Shown here piece by piece: positions 25,601 through 35,387 of a DNA stretch of 64,000 nt. Both the position numbers and the translations under genes were made by a program. The notes under the pieces are model-generated. The model did not search any database, was not told the DNA's origin, and worked only from the letters and a program-made list of their open reading frames with translations. The stretch is from Anaeramoeba ignava (Eukaryota > Metamonada > Anaeramoebidae), in the NCBI GenBank assembly GCA_028826165.1, contig JAPDFW010000059.1, forward strand, positions 1,191,001 to 1,255,000. The letters run 5' to 3'. The number at the start of each line of letters is the position of its first letter. Positions within the stretch are counted from its first letter, which is position 1.

Positions 25601-28274
25601 AATTGCCTAAAAATCATCTTGTCTAAAGGTTGAAGTTGCCCAGTTAAATGAGGAGGAATGAAAAAAACCTCTACTTGATTTTTAAAAGCAAAATCAATAA
25701 AAGTTTTATCTTCATGAACTTTAAAATGATCAAGAAAAAGAGCACATGGAGTGGGAGTGTTAGGTAAAAATACTTCTTTGAACCATTTCATTAGAACTGT
25801 CCTTGTCATCCATGACTTACTATTGGCAAAAAAGGTACAATTTCCTTTAAGATTTGTATTGCTGATATCCTGCTTAATCCATTTAATAACTCTAGAACCT
25901 CCTTTCAAAATGAAAGTTAGTGGAAGATGTTTCCCATCTGCTCCAATGCATCCCACTACTGTGCATCCTTCTTTGGGATTTCCTTTAGATTTAATTTGGG
26001 CTTGCTTTTTTCCCTTTTCTGATACAGTCTTTTTAATCTCAGGTTCGAAAACAATATGAGTTTCATCCATATTAAATACTTGAGAATGGGAATATCTTGC
26101 TTCCAAATCTTTAGTCATTTCTAGAAATTCTTCCACTTCTTTTTTCCCATCAAAATCATCGGGGAAAATTTCATGAATGCATGCTTGTCTTAATGTTAAA
26201 TTATTTCTCTTCATAAATCGATAAATCCAACTTGAATTGATAGACTTTTTTCGAGATGAGAAAAAAAGAGATTTAGCTAACTTCCCAATTTGCTTTGGTG
26301 TAATTGATTCTCCAGCAGAAATATCATCTCGTATTAATTCTAATAATTGATTCTCATCATCTTCTTTCAAAATTCTTTTATTTTTTATATTTGCTTCTAC
26401 TCTTCCATCTTTTGTATTTTCATTCATGGGCTTCTCTCTTTTCCATCTCCAGTAACGAGTTGATAATGCTGAGCGGGAAATATTATATTTTTTGGCATAA
26501 TATGTAATACTTCCCCTTTTCTTTTCTTCTACTTTCTCAAAAATTTTTTTCCAAGGAATATCAACATAATTACGTCTTTTCGATTTTACTTTTGGAGTCT
26601 TCTTTGGATTCTTGTTTGAATTCTTTTTGCATCTGGCCATCACAACAAAAAAACAAAAAGTTATGAAAAAAAAATGAAATTTGAAAAAAAAATGAAATCT
26701 TAAAACTCAAAAACTTGAAAAGTTGGAAAAATAACCCTTGTTGCTTTTTAAATTAAAAAATAGAATTGAAATATTCATAAGAGGATTTATTCATCTTTAA
26801 AAAGAAGAAGTGTCTTTATGTAAGTCAAAAAATCGAACAACAAAGAAAAAAAAATGAAAAAAAAGCATCATTTAATAATGGAGGAATAAAGGAAGGAAAA
26901 AAAAAATAAAATAAATTTTATTATTAAAAAATGAAATCTCAAATGATAGATTTTTTTAACGGTTTTTCTTTTATGATTAAAACGCGAATTTTTTCGCTTT
27001 TGTCGTTATGTATGAAAAAGACAGTATCAAATATCAAATATCAAATATCAAATATCAAATATCAAATATCAAATATTAAATATTAAATATCAAATATTAA
27101 ATATCAAATATAAAATATCAAATATCAAATATCAAATATCAAATATCAAATATCAAATATCAAATATCAAATATCAAATATCAAATATCAAATATCAAAT
27201 ATCAAATATAAATATCAAATATTAAATATCAAATATAAATATCAAATATAAATATCAAATATAATTATAAATATAAATATAAATATCAAATTTTTATTAT
27301 GATTATTAGATTGGCAAGAACATTTTGTAAAGAAGAAATGAATCCAATTCATTACATTTTACAAGATATACAATCTTTATTAATTGAAGTTGGTGCATCT
27401 ATTGCAACTCCACAAAAAAATTCAATAGAAAGAGTGAAAAGAAAAACACATTTCGATGAAAAACACATTAAAAAATTAGAAGATTTAATAGATGAAATTG
27501 ATACAAAACTTCCAAAATTAACAAAATTTATACTTCCTGTATAAATAAATATTAATTAAATAAATATTAAATAAATATTAAATAAATATTAAATAAATAT
27601 TAAATAAATATTAAATAAATATTAATTAAATATTAATTAAATAAATATTAAATAAATATTAAATAAATATTAAATAAATATCAAATAAATATTAAATAAA
27701 TATTAAAATAAATATAAAATATTAAATATTAAATATTAAATAAATATTAATTAAATAATAATAAATATTAAATAAATATTAATTAAATAAATATTAAATA
27801 AATATCCAAATAAATATTAAATATTAAATAAATATTAAATAAATATTAAATAAATATTAAATATTAAATAAATATTAAATAAATATTAAATATTAAATAA
27901 ATATTAAATTAATATTAAATAAATATTAAATAAATATTAAATAAATATTAAATATTAAATTAATATTAAATAAATATAAATTAAATATTAAATAAATATT
28001 AAATAAATATTAAATAAATATTAAGTCTGGTGGAAAATCAAGCTCTTTCTTACATGTATCTCGCTCAGTTTGTAGAAGAGCAGAAAGAAGAATTGTTGCT
28101 TTGGCTGATGATATAGATCCAAATATTCTCAAATTTATTAATAGATTAAGTGATCTTCTATTTCAATTATCAAGACTTTCTGCAAAAAATTATGGAGAAC
28201 CAGAAATTGTTCATAAAAAAGTGGAACAAATTAAAAACATTTTTTTAAAAGAAAAAGAAAAAGAAGAAAAATAA
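22678..28274 (+). CDS. MMAB: ATP:cob(I)alamin adenosyltransferase, PduO/MMAB type
   Basis: Three exons, 22678-22967, 27310-27538 and 28026-28274, giving 255 residues. It transfers the adenosyl group of ATP to cob(I)alamin to make adenosylcobalamin, the cofactor of methylmalonyl-CoA mutase. Diagnostic blocks: [47 protein letters not shown] and [13 protein letters not shown]. These include the conserved Arg/Glu of the ATP site and the Asp of the LSD motif. The first 55 residues, rich in N, Q, K and F, precede the family domain and could target a mitochondrion-related organelle. Intron 1 (22968-27309) is a heptamer array interrupted by a pogo-like transposon on the opposite strand. Intron 2 is another repeat. 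Confidence 0.93.
22968..24593 (+). repeat. (AAATATC)n array in MMAB intron 1, left of the transposon
   Basis: About 1.6 kb of AAATATC heptamers with AAATATA and AAATATT variants. The same array resumes right of the transposon (27025-27290), as expected if the element inserted into a pre-existing repeat. Confidence 0.88.
24594..24618 (+). repeat. Left terminal inverted repeat of the pogo-like element
   Basis: Begins CTGTCTTTTTTATACAT and ends AACGACAA. It is preceded by TA at 24592-24593 and matches the reverse complement of 27000-27024 except for T versus C at position 11. Confidence 0.92.
24925..26643 (-). CDS. Pogo/Tigger-like DDE transposase
   Basis: Intronless, 572 residues, ATG to TAA. 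The N-terminus carries helix-turn-helix DNA-binding segments: a psq-like block around [20 protein letters not shown] and a CENP-B-like block ending [18 protein letters not shown]. The DDE_1 catalytic core follows: FNMDETHI (Asp about 193), LFLDHFKVH (Asp about 305) and [15 protein letters not shown] (Asp about 341), so D, D and D are all present with 35 residues between the last two. It cuts and pastes the element using the flanking inverted repeats. It lies inside an MMAB intron in antisense orientation. No frameshift or internal stop is seen, so it may be functional. Confidence 0.93.
   Translation of the reverse strand: MMARCKKNSNKNPKKTPKVKSKRRNYVDIPWKKIFEKVEEKKRGSITYYAKKYNISRSALSTRYWRWKREKPMNENTKDGRVEANIKNKRILKEDDENQLLELIRDDISAGESITPKQIGKLAKSLFFSSRKKSINSSWIYRFMKRNNLTLRQACIHEIFPDDFDGKKEVEEFLEMTKDLEARYSHSQVFNMDETHIVFEPEIKKTVSEKGKKQAQIKSKGNPKEGCTVVGCIGADGKHLPLTFILKGGSRVIKWIKQDISNTNLKGNCTFFANSKSWMTRTVLMKWFKEVFLPNTPTPCALFLDHFKVHEDKTFIDFAFKNQVEVFFIPPHLTGQLQPLDKMIFRQFKFKYQDELEEEILSEDSLRIKRLKVTKACFSAWNKIEAHLFARAFRKTGIIHDNLDSFDEKSVMDFIETHSVKKIEATEKENLNKEKIEEKNESVPTKLNLEMEIVNSDEIPQTHFEEVPIKESFDCKKTNNSKNQRSKKILLKRKIIRSILKRKLTLTQIPPKIGFEKDSSIEITQNKFGYEENTEPNGEDNQELFPLIKKTYEQLLSFPITKKTSMGRDCFG
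26664..26680 (-). promoter_or_regulatory. Initiator-like TCATA/TCATT motifs upstream of the transposase
   Basis: On the minus strand a TCATT motif (A at 26675) and a TCATA (A at 26664) lie 32 and 21 bases before the ATG, the same arrangement as host genes in the window. Confidence 0.45.
27000..27024 (-). repeat. Right terminal inverted repeat of the pogo-like element
   Basis: The reverse complement begins CTGTCTTTTTCATACAT and ends AACGACAA. It is followed by TA at 27025-27026. Confidence 0.92.
27539..28025 (+). repeat. (TAAATATTAAA)n repeat filling MMAB intron 2
   Basis: 487 bases of AAATATTAAATA-type units between CCT|GTATAA and ATTAAG|TCTGGT. The unit differs from that of intron 1 of the same gene. 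Confidence 0.88.
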
Positions 28275-28311
28275 TTTTGAAATTAAAAGGGAAAAATTGA
28301 AAAAAAAATTT

Positions 28312-28342
28312 TTTTTCATTTTTTTAAAAATCATTTTTCTTT
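28312..28342 (+). promoter_or_regulatory. Two TCATT motifs upstream of the deoxyribosyltransferase-like gene
   Basis: TTTTTTCATTTTTTT at 28312-28325 and ATCATTTTTCTTTTC at 28330-28344, before the ATG at 28372. The gap to the MMAB stop is only 97 bases. Confidence 0.45.
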
Positions 28343-28371
28343 TCAATTTTAGATTTTCTATTAAAAAAAAA

Positions 28372-28866
28372 ATGACAAGTTATTTTATTGCAGGAATAAT
28401 GCAAGGAAGTATTTTAACAAGTGAAATACATCCACAAGAATATAGAGATTTCACTAAAAAATTAATTTTAAAATATGATCCTGAAGCAATAGTTTATGAT
28501 CCTTTTGATGATTTTAAAGAATCAAATGTCGAAATTGAAACAATCCAAAAAATTTTTGAAGGAAATGTTGAAAAAGCAAAAAATTGTGATATTGTAATTG
28601 CTTATATTCCAAAAGCTTCAATGGGAACAGCGATTGAAATTTTTGAAGCGAAAAAAAATGGAGTTTGTTTTAATTTTTAATTTTTTAATTTTTTAATTTT
28701 TAATTTTTAATTTTTTAATTTGTTTTTTAATTAGAAAATTGTTTTGGTTGTTTCAGAATTAGTTAAAAATTGGGTTGTTAGACTTTATTCAGATCAAATT
28801 TTCCCTAATTTTGATAAATTAGAAAATTATTTAAAAGAAAAAGCAGAAGAAAGAAATAAGAAATAA
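28372..28866 (+). CDS. Nucleoside 2-deoxyribosyltransferase-like protein
   Basis: Two exons, 28372-28662 and 28735-28866, giving 140 residues. The sequence FIAGIMQGS, YDPFDDFKES, NVEKAKNCDIVIAYIPKASMGTAIEIFEAKKNG and VLVVSEL..NWVV has the alternating beta-alpha pattern of the nucleoside deoxyribosyltransferase / nucleotide hydrolase fold. It matches in style a small prokaryotic family annotated only as hypothetical. The start at 28372 was preferred over an upstream ATG because the added N-terminus would be low-complexity K/F. The donor GTTTGT lies after ANG-type codons (AAT GGA) and the acceptor is AATTAG|AAAATT. The substrate is unknown. It sits in a tight plus-strand run with MMAB and the macroglobulin gene. 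Confidence 0.75.
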
Positions 28867-28916
28867 GAAATAAAAAGCAAAAAATTTTTTTTTAAAAGAA
28901 TAAATAAAATAAATTT

Positions 28917-28935
28917 TTTTTTTCATTTTTTTTTT
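28917..28935 (+). promoter_or_regulatory. TCATT initiator-like motif, alpha-2-macroglobulin gene
   Basis: TTTTTTTTCATTTTTTTTT about 36 bases before the ATG. Only 94 bases separate this gene from the previous stop codon. Confidence 0.5.
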
Positions 28936-28960
28936 CAATTAAAAAATCTTTTTAAATCAA

Positions 28961-31900
28961 ATGGGACAAAAAAATACAAAAAAATCTGTTAATATTCAAA
29001 CAGAAAAAGAGAGATTTGAGAATAATTTTATCAAAACACCACGATATTCACTTCATATTTCAACAGACAAATGCACATATAAACCCGGAGAAACAGTGTA
29101 TTTCCGAGGAATATTATTAGATGCATTCAATCACAAACCAATATTGAAACAAGAAAATTCATTTGGTAATCCATATATGAAAATTCTTAGTCCGAAAGAA
29201 GATGTTATTCTTGAACAATCAATTTCCAAAAACGAAAAAAGCGTCTATTCCACAAATTGGGCAATACCAGATGATTCAGTGGGAGGAGAATATAAAATGC
29301 AAATTTATCATAAATATGGGAAAGGAATACCAATAGCCGAAAGGGGATTCACAGTGAGAGTTTTCAGACCACCAAGACTAAAATCAGAACTTGAGTTTAT
29401 CCAAAAAGCTTATGGAGCAGGTGATGAAGTAAAAGCAAGTTTATTCGTAGAAAGGGCTGAAGGCGGTTTCCCTGAAGGTGCAAATGTGACCGCTATTGCA
29501 AGACTTGATAATCAAGAAATTTATAGAGGAGATTATGTTCTTGATAAAAACGGGAAATGTATTGTTTCTTTTAAATTGCCCTTGGAAATCAAAGAAGGAA
29601 TCGGTAATTTGAATTGTTCTATTGTTGATGGTGGTGTTAGTGAAAATGCTTCGAAAACTTTGCCTGTTGTGTTGAAAAAAATGGATGTCAGAATATATCC
29701 AGAAGGCGGAGAAATAATTTATGGATTGAAATGCGGTGTTTATTTCGAAGCTGTTACACCAACAGGAAAACCAGCTGATTTCGAAGGAAAACTAATTTGT
29801 TCAAAAGAGGATCAAATCAATGAAAATATCGAAAGTAAAAAACAAAAACAACAAAAACAAAATTTTTTTTTTTGATATTTTGAAAAACTAATCCAAAAAT
29901 CAATTTTTTATTCCGAATTAGTTAAAACAATCCATGAAGGAAGAGGTAAATTTGAATTCACTCCACAACCAGAAATCAAGTATTCAATCCAAATCATAAA
30001 ACCAAGTGGAGTAACTATTCCTGTCCAATTACCTCCAATCAAAACACAAGGTGTTTCTTTAATCTCAAACAAAAAAGCATTTGGATTTGATGAGAATGTT
30101 TCAGTCACAATATCATCATCAGAAGCAGAGGAATATATTGTTATTGCTTACAAAAGAGAAAAAGAAATAACAAGAAAAGAAGTTGTATTTGAAAAACAAA
30201 AAGAAAAACAGGTTTTGGAACTTGAAACAAAGGAAAACGACGGGATTTTGAGGATTACTATTCTTAAGAAAAAAGATTTGACTCCGATTGCAGAAAGAAT
30301 TGTGTTTGTTCAACCAACCGACGAAATAGTATTTGAAATTGAAAGCGATAAAAAGGCATATTGTCCAGGAGATACAGTTGAATTAACAATAACTTCAAAA
30401 ACAAAATCAGGAAATCCGATAGAAACTGATTTCGGAATAACAGTCTCAGATGATAGTGTATTTAAAATGACTGAAAAAAGAGAAAGACCCCCAAGATTAC
30501 CAGCAATGTATTTTCTTGAAAACGAAGTTGAACATCTTGAAGACTGCCAAATTTATCTTTCTCCAGAACAAGAAGAATCTAATGAGAACAATGATAATGA
30601 GGAAAAACAAGAAAAATACACAGAATTAGATCTTTTATTGGGAACACAAGGTTGGAGAAGATTTATCAAAATTGATGAAAGTATCATGGATAATTTAACT
30701 GATAAAAGAATCGGACAAATATTTGTTATGTATTGTGATAAGCAAATTATTGAAGACCAGAGAATGGAAGAAGCAGTAACCAAAAGAAGAAAAGAAAAAA
30801 GAGGTCAAAAAAAATTTGCAAAAAGAGAAATAATGGAGGATCTTTGTTTGGCAGGTGAAATTCAAGAGGAGTTTGTGGATAAATTAGAAGTAAGAAACGA
30901 AGAAATTTTTGAAGAAAAAGAAAAAGAAAATGAAAATGAAAATGAAAATGAAAAAGAAAGAGAAGAAGTTTTTGAAGAAAATGAAAAAGAAGAAGTTTTT
31001 GAAGATAAAGATATGGAAATCAATGGAGAAATTGAAGCTCCTCCACAAGAAGAAATGATAGCTGATGGAATATTTCCAATGGCAATCCCAGTTGCTATGG
31101 AAAAAGAAATTGCTTTTGATATGGATATGGATTTTGAAGATATGGCAGATGAACAAGAAATGAAAAAAATCGATTGGAGAAAAAGAGATTTGGAAATGAT
31201 CCCGGACATACCATTTGTTAGGGAGTTTGCGCATAGAAGAAACCCAAACAGAAAACCTGGCGAAAGAAATGATTTTATCGATACTCTTTTTTATTCTCCT
31301 TATATTCATACTAACAAAAAAGACGGCAAATTTCTAAACAAAATCCAATTTGATCTCAATGATTCCGTTTCTTCATTCAGAGTCTTTATTGATGGATTCA
31401 GTTCAAACGGATTACTTGGATTTTCTGAAAGTTTTGTTGTTGATTCAAAAGAACCTTTTTATTTAGAACCAAAATTCCCACTTGAAGTTTCATTTGGAGA
31501 TGAAATCATTCTTCCCGTTTCTCTTGTTAATTCGCTTCCAAATGATATGGATCTCTCACTCAAAACTGAATTATTAAGTAAAGCATTATCGATTCAAGGA
31601 GACGCGGAATGGGAAGGAAAATTGAAATCGGAAGAAAGAACCAAGAAATTGTTCAATTTGAAAGTTAGTCAAACACTTGAAAAAGCGAAACTAAAAATTA
31701 GTGGGAATGATAAAAACAACCCATCCATAAAAGATCAAGTAACACGAGAAATTGAAGTAAAACCTGCTGGATTCCCATTATCACTTGATTTGAGTGGGGT
31801 ACTACAACCAGATTCAACAGAAACTCAGAAAATATCGATTCCAGATGAGATTATTGAAGGGAGTATCACAACATATTGCAGTGTTTTTCCATCTCCCATC

Positions 31901-33439
31901 GCTAATTTAACTGAATCTCTCAAATCATTTATCAAGGAACCATGCGGATGCTTTGAACAAACCTCGATGACTGTTTATCCTTTAACAATGGCACAACAAT
32001 ATTTCAAATCACATACTGGAGTGGATCCAAGTTTCATTATCCAATCGAATGAGCAACTGGAAAAAGGATATAAGAGATTAATTGGATACGAATGCAAACT
32101 GGGAGGATACGAGTGGTTTGGAGGAGATCCAGCTCATGAAGCATTAACTGCAATGGGAATAATGGAATTTACTGATTTATCATATGTTTTCCCTGTTGAC
32201 CAAGAAATGCTCAAAAGAACAACAACATGGGTTTTGTCGCGAATAAACAAAACCAAAGGAGTTTTTGAGAGGGATTCACAAGCTCTGGATTATTTCGGAA
32301 GCGCCCCACCGCATACAACAGATGCTTATATTACTTGGGCTTTATCCGAAGCAAAAATCGGATATCAAGAGTTGAAAAGTGTTGTTGATAATCTAATCAG
32401 CAAAAGCAAAGATGAATTTAAAGACGATTCGTATTTTGTCTCATTAGTTTCATTGATACTATTTAATTTTGGATTTAAAGAGCAATCGTTTGAATTATCA
32501 CAGCATTTAACAACACTCCAAAACAACGAAACAGCAGACTTGAAAGAAAAGGGGCATTTAACAAAAGCTCAAACTTCAATCACAAGTTCATCAGGTTTTA
32601 ATTTGAAAATGGAAACCACATCATTGAGCGTTCTTTCCTGGCTCAATTTTGCAGATCAATTCCCAGAAAATATTGAAGATGCAATGCAATATATCACTTC
32701 GAATTGCAAAGGAGGAAACTTTGGATCAACTCAGTCAACTGTATTGGCATTAAAAGCAATCATGAAATATGATCTCTATTCAGCAAAAGCAACAAAAGAA
32801 GGATCCATTGAACTGATAATCAATGAAGAATCAGTTGAGGCACTGGGATTTATTCCTGACCAAAAAGGAGCTATGATATTCCCAGATTTTTCCCAATTTC
32901 TAACAAAAGGAAAAGAGAATCTAATCGAATTAAAAATGATCGATGGTTCAAAAATGCCTTTTGTTATTCAAATCTCACTAACAACTCCAAAACCTAATTC
33001 CGATTTAAATTGCCAAGTTGATCTTGCAACAAAATTGATTTCAGCAAATGAAAATGATAAAGAAACACAAATCAATCAAATCAAACAAGGTGAAGCAACA
33101 GAAATTGAAATTATTATGACAAACAAAACTGACAAAGGAATACCAATGAGTGTCGCAATTATTGGAATTCCGGGAGGATTAGAAGTGAGATACGAACAAT
33201 TAAAAGAACTAGTCACGAAAGGAATTGTAGCTTCATTTGAAATGATTGGTGCAAGAGAAATCGTGTTCTATTGGAGAGCAATGAAACCTAAAGAAATTAT
33301 CAAGTTTAATATTGATGTTATTGCAACTGTTCCAGGAATTTATTCAGGTCCATCTTCAAGAGCTTATCTTTATTACACAAATGATGAAAAGATTTGGAAT
33401 GAATCACTTAAAATTGAAATTCTTCCAGATGAAAAATAA
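28961..33439 (+). CDS. Alpha-2-macroglobulin family protein with thioester motif, bacterial type
   Basis: Two exons, 28961-29834 and 29922-33439, giving 1463 residues. MG domains begin at about residue 30 (TDKCTYKPGETVYFRG). The thioester motif PCGCFEQTS is at about 966-974 (Cys968, Gln971), with a His about 121 residues on (PPHTTDAY, about 1089) where complement thioester proteins place their catalytic His. An E/N/K- and M/D-rich stretch (about 610-715) lies just before the FIDTLFYSPYIHT segment, the place of the bait region. GGYEWFGGDPAHEALTAMGIMEFTD matches bacterial homologues. There is no signal peptide. The protein starts MGQKNTKK, which fits the N-myristoylation pattern (Gly2, Thr6, basic 7-8). 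The usual role is protease trapping or opsonisation; an intracellular version would be unusual. Confidence 0.9.
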
Positions 33440-33476
33440 TCAAAACAAATTCATCCAAAATCACTTTCCAAAAATT

Positions 33477-33493
33477 TTTTTTTCATTTTTTTT
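33477..33493 (+). promoter_or_regulatory. TCATT initiator-like motif, RCC1-BTB paralogue 1
   Basis: TTTTTTTTCATTTTTTTTC about 58 bases before the ATG at 33543. Confidence 0.4.
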
Positions 33494-33542
33494 CCTCTTT
33501 CTCTTTTTCAAAAATAAAAAAATAATAAAAAAAAAAAGTAAA

Positions 33543-35309
33543 ATGAATGAAATTTTATTTTTTGGAAGAAATCAATCACCAAAACTTATTAAAAATGAAC
33601 CAAAAAAAATAACAAAACCAATTCAATTTAAATTTGAAAATGAAAATGAAAATCAAATTAAACAAATTTCATCAAGTTTTTTTTCAACAATTTTCCTTTT
33701 TAAAAATGGAAAAGCAATAGAATATCTAAATGAAAATGATTCAAAACAAAATCCTGAAAAAATCCAAATTGAAGAAAATATTCAAAAAGTAACTGTTGGT
33801 GATCAAAATGAAGCTATTTTAACAATAGAAGGAAATGTATTTGCCAGTGGAGAAGATATTAATCCAAATAATCCAAATGAATTTATTAATATTTCATCAT
33901 TAATTGAAGATACAAATGATAGAGTAATTCAAGATATTGTTTGTGGAGCTGATTCAATTTACTTATTAACTTCAAATCAAAATGCTTATGGAATTGGTTC
34001 AAATTATTATGGTCAACTTGGTCTAGATTCTTATTCGGTTAAAAAAACAGAAAAACCAATTTTAATGATGAAAAATGTTTATAAAATATTTTCAGGAAAT
34101 AACTCAAATTCTGTTTTTCTTTTAAATTCAAATCAAGAATTATTTGGATGCGGATATAATTATTATGGTGAACTTGGATTAGGAGAATCAAGAAAAGAAA
34201 CAAAAATCCAAAAATTAACCAAAATCCAAAATATTCCAAAAGGTAAAATAATTGATATTCAATGTGGAAGTTTATATTCAATAATGTTGATTGAAAATCA
34301 AAATAAAAATCCAAAAAGAAAACTTTATTCAACTGGAGATTCTAAATATCTTGAACTTGGCAAAAATCAAAAAATTTATGAATTTACTGAAATCAAATCA
34401 TCTTTATTTGAAAATGATGATAATATTCTTGATTTTTCTGTTGGCTTCTCTCATACTTTGATTTTAACATCAAAAGGGAAATTAATTGGATTTGGGAATA
34501 ATCAATATGGTCAATTAGGAAATGGAGTTACAAATAATAAATTAATTCTAATTCCAATTCAAATTGAACTTCCTAAATTAAGATTTAATGAAGATATTTC
34601 TAATTATCATATTTCTTGTGGATATCACAAATCATTTCTTTATTATTCTTTTCATTCTTTTTCCAATCTTGAAGAAGATTTGATAAAACTATTTGAAAGA
34701 AAAGAATTTTGTGATATTTCATTTAAAACCGAAAATGGAGAAATAATCAAAGCTCATAAATTAATATTGAAATATAGATTAAATCAAAATCAAAATCAAA
34801 ATCAAAAACTTCAAGAAATTATTTCAAATAAATCAATTAAAGAATCAAATCAAATATTTGAAATGATTTATTCAAACAGAATAATAAATCCAAAATTATA
34901 TTTTGAAATTAAAGAAATTATAAATTCAAATGAAAAAATTGAAGAAATAATGAAAAGAATTTATTTAAATGAAAATGAAAAAGATTTTATTATTGAAAGA
35001 AAAGAAAAACAATATAAATTTCCAAAATTAATATTAATAATGAGAAGTGAATTATATCGAGGAATGTTTTTATCTGTTACAAATGATAAATCTAATAAAG
35101 TTACAGATTATAGTGAATTAAGTAATAAATCATTTCAAATACTTGAATATTGGATTTATTCAAATCAAATTAAAGAAGGAATTCAAATTACACAAGAAAT
35201 AATTGATGAAATTAAAATTGGAATTGATTATTTTCAATTAAATGAAACAAATCCAAATTTATTTGATTTATTAATTAACAAATTTAATAATCAAAAAAAA
35301 TTAAAATAA
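33543..35309 (+). CDS. RCC1-BTB-BTB protein, paralogue 1
   Basis: Intronless, 588 residues. An upstream in-frame ATG near 33312 lies inside the macroglobulin gene. The start at 33543 aligns with the MNEILFFG starts of paralogues 2-4 and is preceded by the initiator-like motif. RCC1 repeats (about residues 40-385) show the typical IGSNYYGQLG, GCGYNYYGELGLGE and GFGNNQYGQLGNG turns, predicting a seven-bladed propeller. Two BTB-like segments follow: FCDISFKTENGEIIKAHKLIL at about 388 and KQYKFPKLILIMRSELYRGMFLS at about 480. Such proteins are usually CUL3 adaptors or scaffolds. Its BTB half is nearly identical to that of paralogue 3. Confidence 0.9.
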   Translation: MNEILFFGRNQSPKLIKNEPKKITKPIQFKFENENENQIKQISSSFFSTIFLFKNGKAIEYLNENDSKQNPEKIQIEENIQKVTVGDQNEAILTIEGNVFASGEDINPNNPNEFINISSLIEDTNDRVIQDIVCGADSIYLLTSNQNAYGIGSNYYGQLGLDSYSVKKTEKPILMMKNVYKIFSGNNSNSVFLLNSNQELFGCGYNYYGELGLGESRKETKIQKLTKIQNIPKGKIIDIQCGSLYSIMLIENQNKNPKRKLYSTGDSKYLELGKNQKIYEFTEIKSSLFENDDNILDFSVGFSHTLILTSKGKLIGFGNNQYGQLGNGVTNNKLILIPIQIELPKLRFNEDISNYHISCGYHKSFLYYSFHSFSNLEEDLIKLFERKEFCDISFKTENGEIIKAHKLILKYRLNQNQNQNQKLQEIISNKSIKESNQIFEMIYSNRIINPKLYFEIKEIINSNEKIEEIMKRIYLNENEKDFIIERKEKQYKFPKLILIMRSELYRGMFLSVTNDKSNKVTDYSELSNKSFQILEYWIYSNQIKEGIQITQEIIDEIKIGIDYFQLNETNPNLFDLLINKFNNQKKLK

Positions 35310-35361
35310 AAAAAATAAAATGAAAAAATTCAAATTCAAAATTAAAATTTTTCAAAATTAT

Positions 35362-35387
35362 TTTTTTCATTTTTTTCTTTTCAAAAA
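35362..35387 (+). promoter_or_regulatory. TCATT initiator-like motif, RCC1-BTB paralogue 2
   Basis: TTTTTTTCATTTTTTTC then TTTTCAAAAA directly before the ATG, with the A of TCA 19 bases upstream. Nearly identical sequence precedes paralogues 3, 4 and 5. Confidence 0.55.

Larger units (their letters stand above)
24594..27024 (-). mobile_element. Complete pogo/Tc1-mariner-type DNA transposon inserted in MMAB intron 1
   Basis: A 2431-base element with 25-base terminal inverted repeats that differ at one position, flanked on both sides by the TA expected of a Tc1/mariner/pogo target duplication. It carries a single intact minus-strand transposase gene (24925-26643). Both flanks are the same AAATATC array. 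The left end also has two direct copies of a motif ending ACGACAA within its first 40 bases, candidate transposase-binding sites. The intact open frame and well-matched ends suggest a fairly recent insertion. Confidence 0.93.

Noticed and set aside
33312-33542. Longer N-terminus for RCC1-BTB paralogue 1 starting at 33312
   Set aside because: That stretch overlaps the end of the macroglobulin gene in another frame, and the four paralogues start at the equivalent of 33543.
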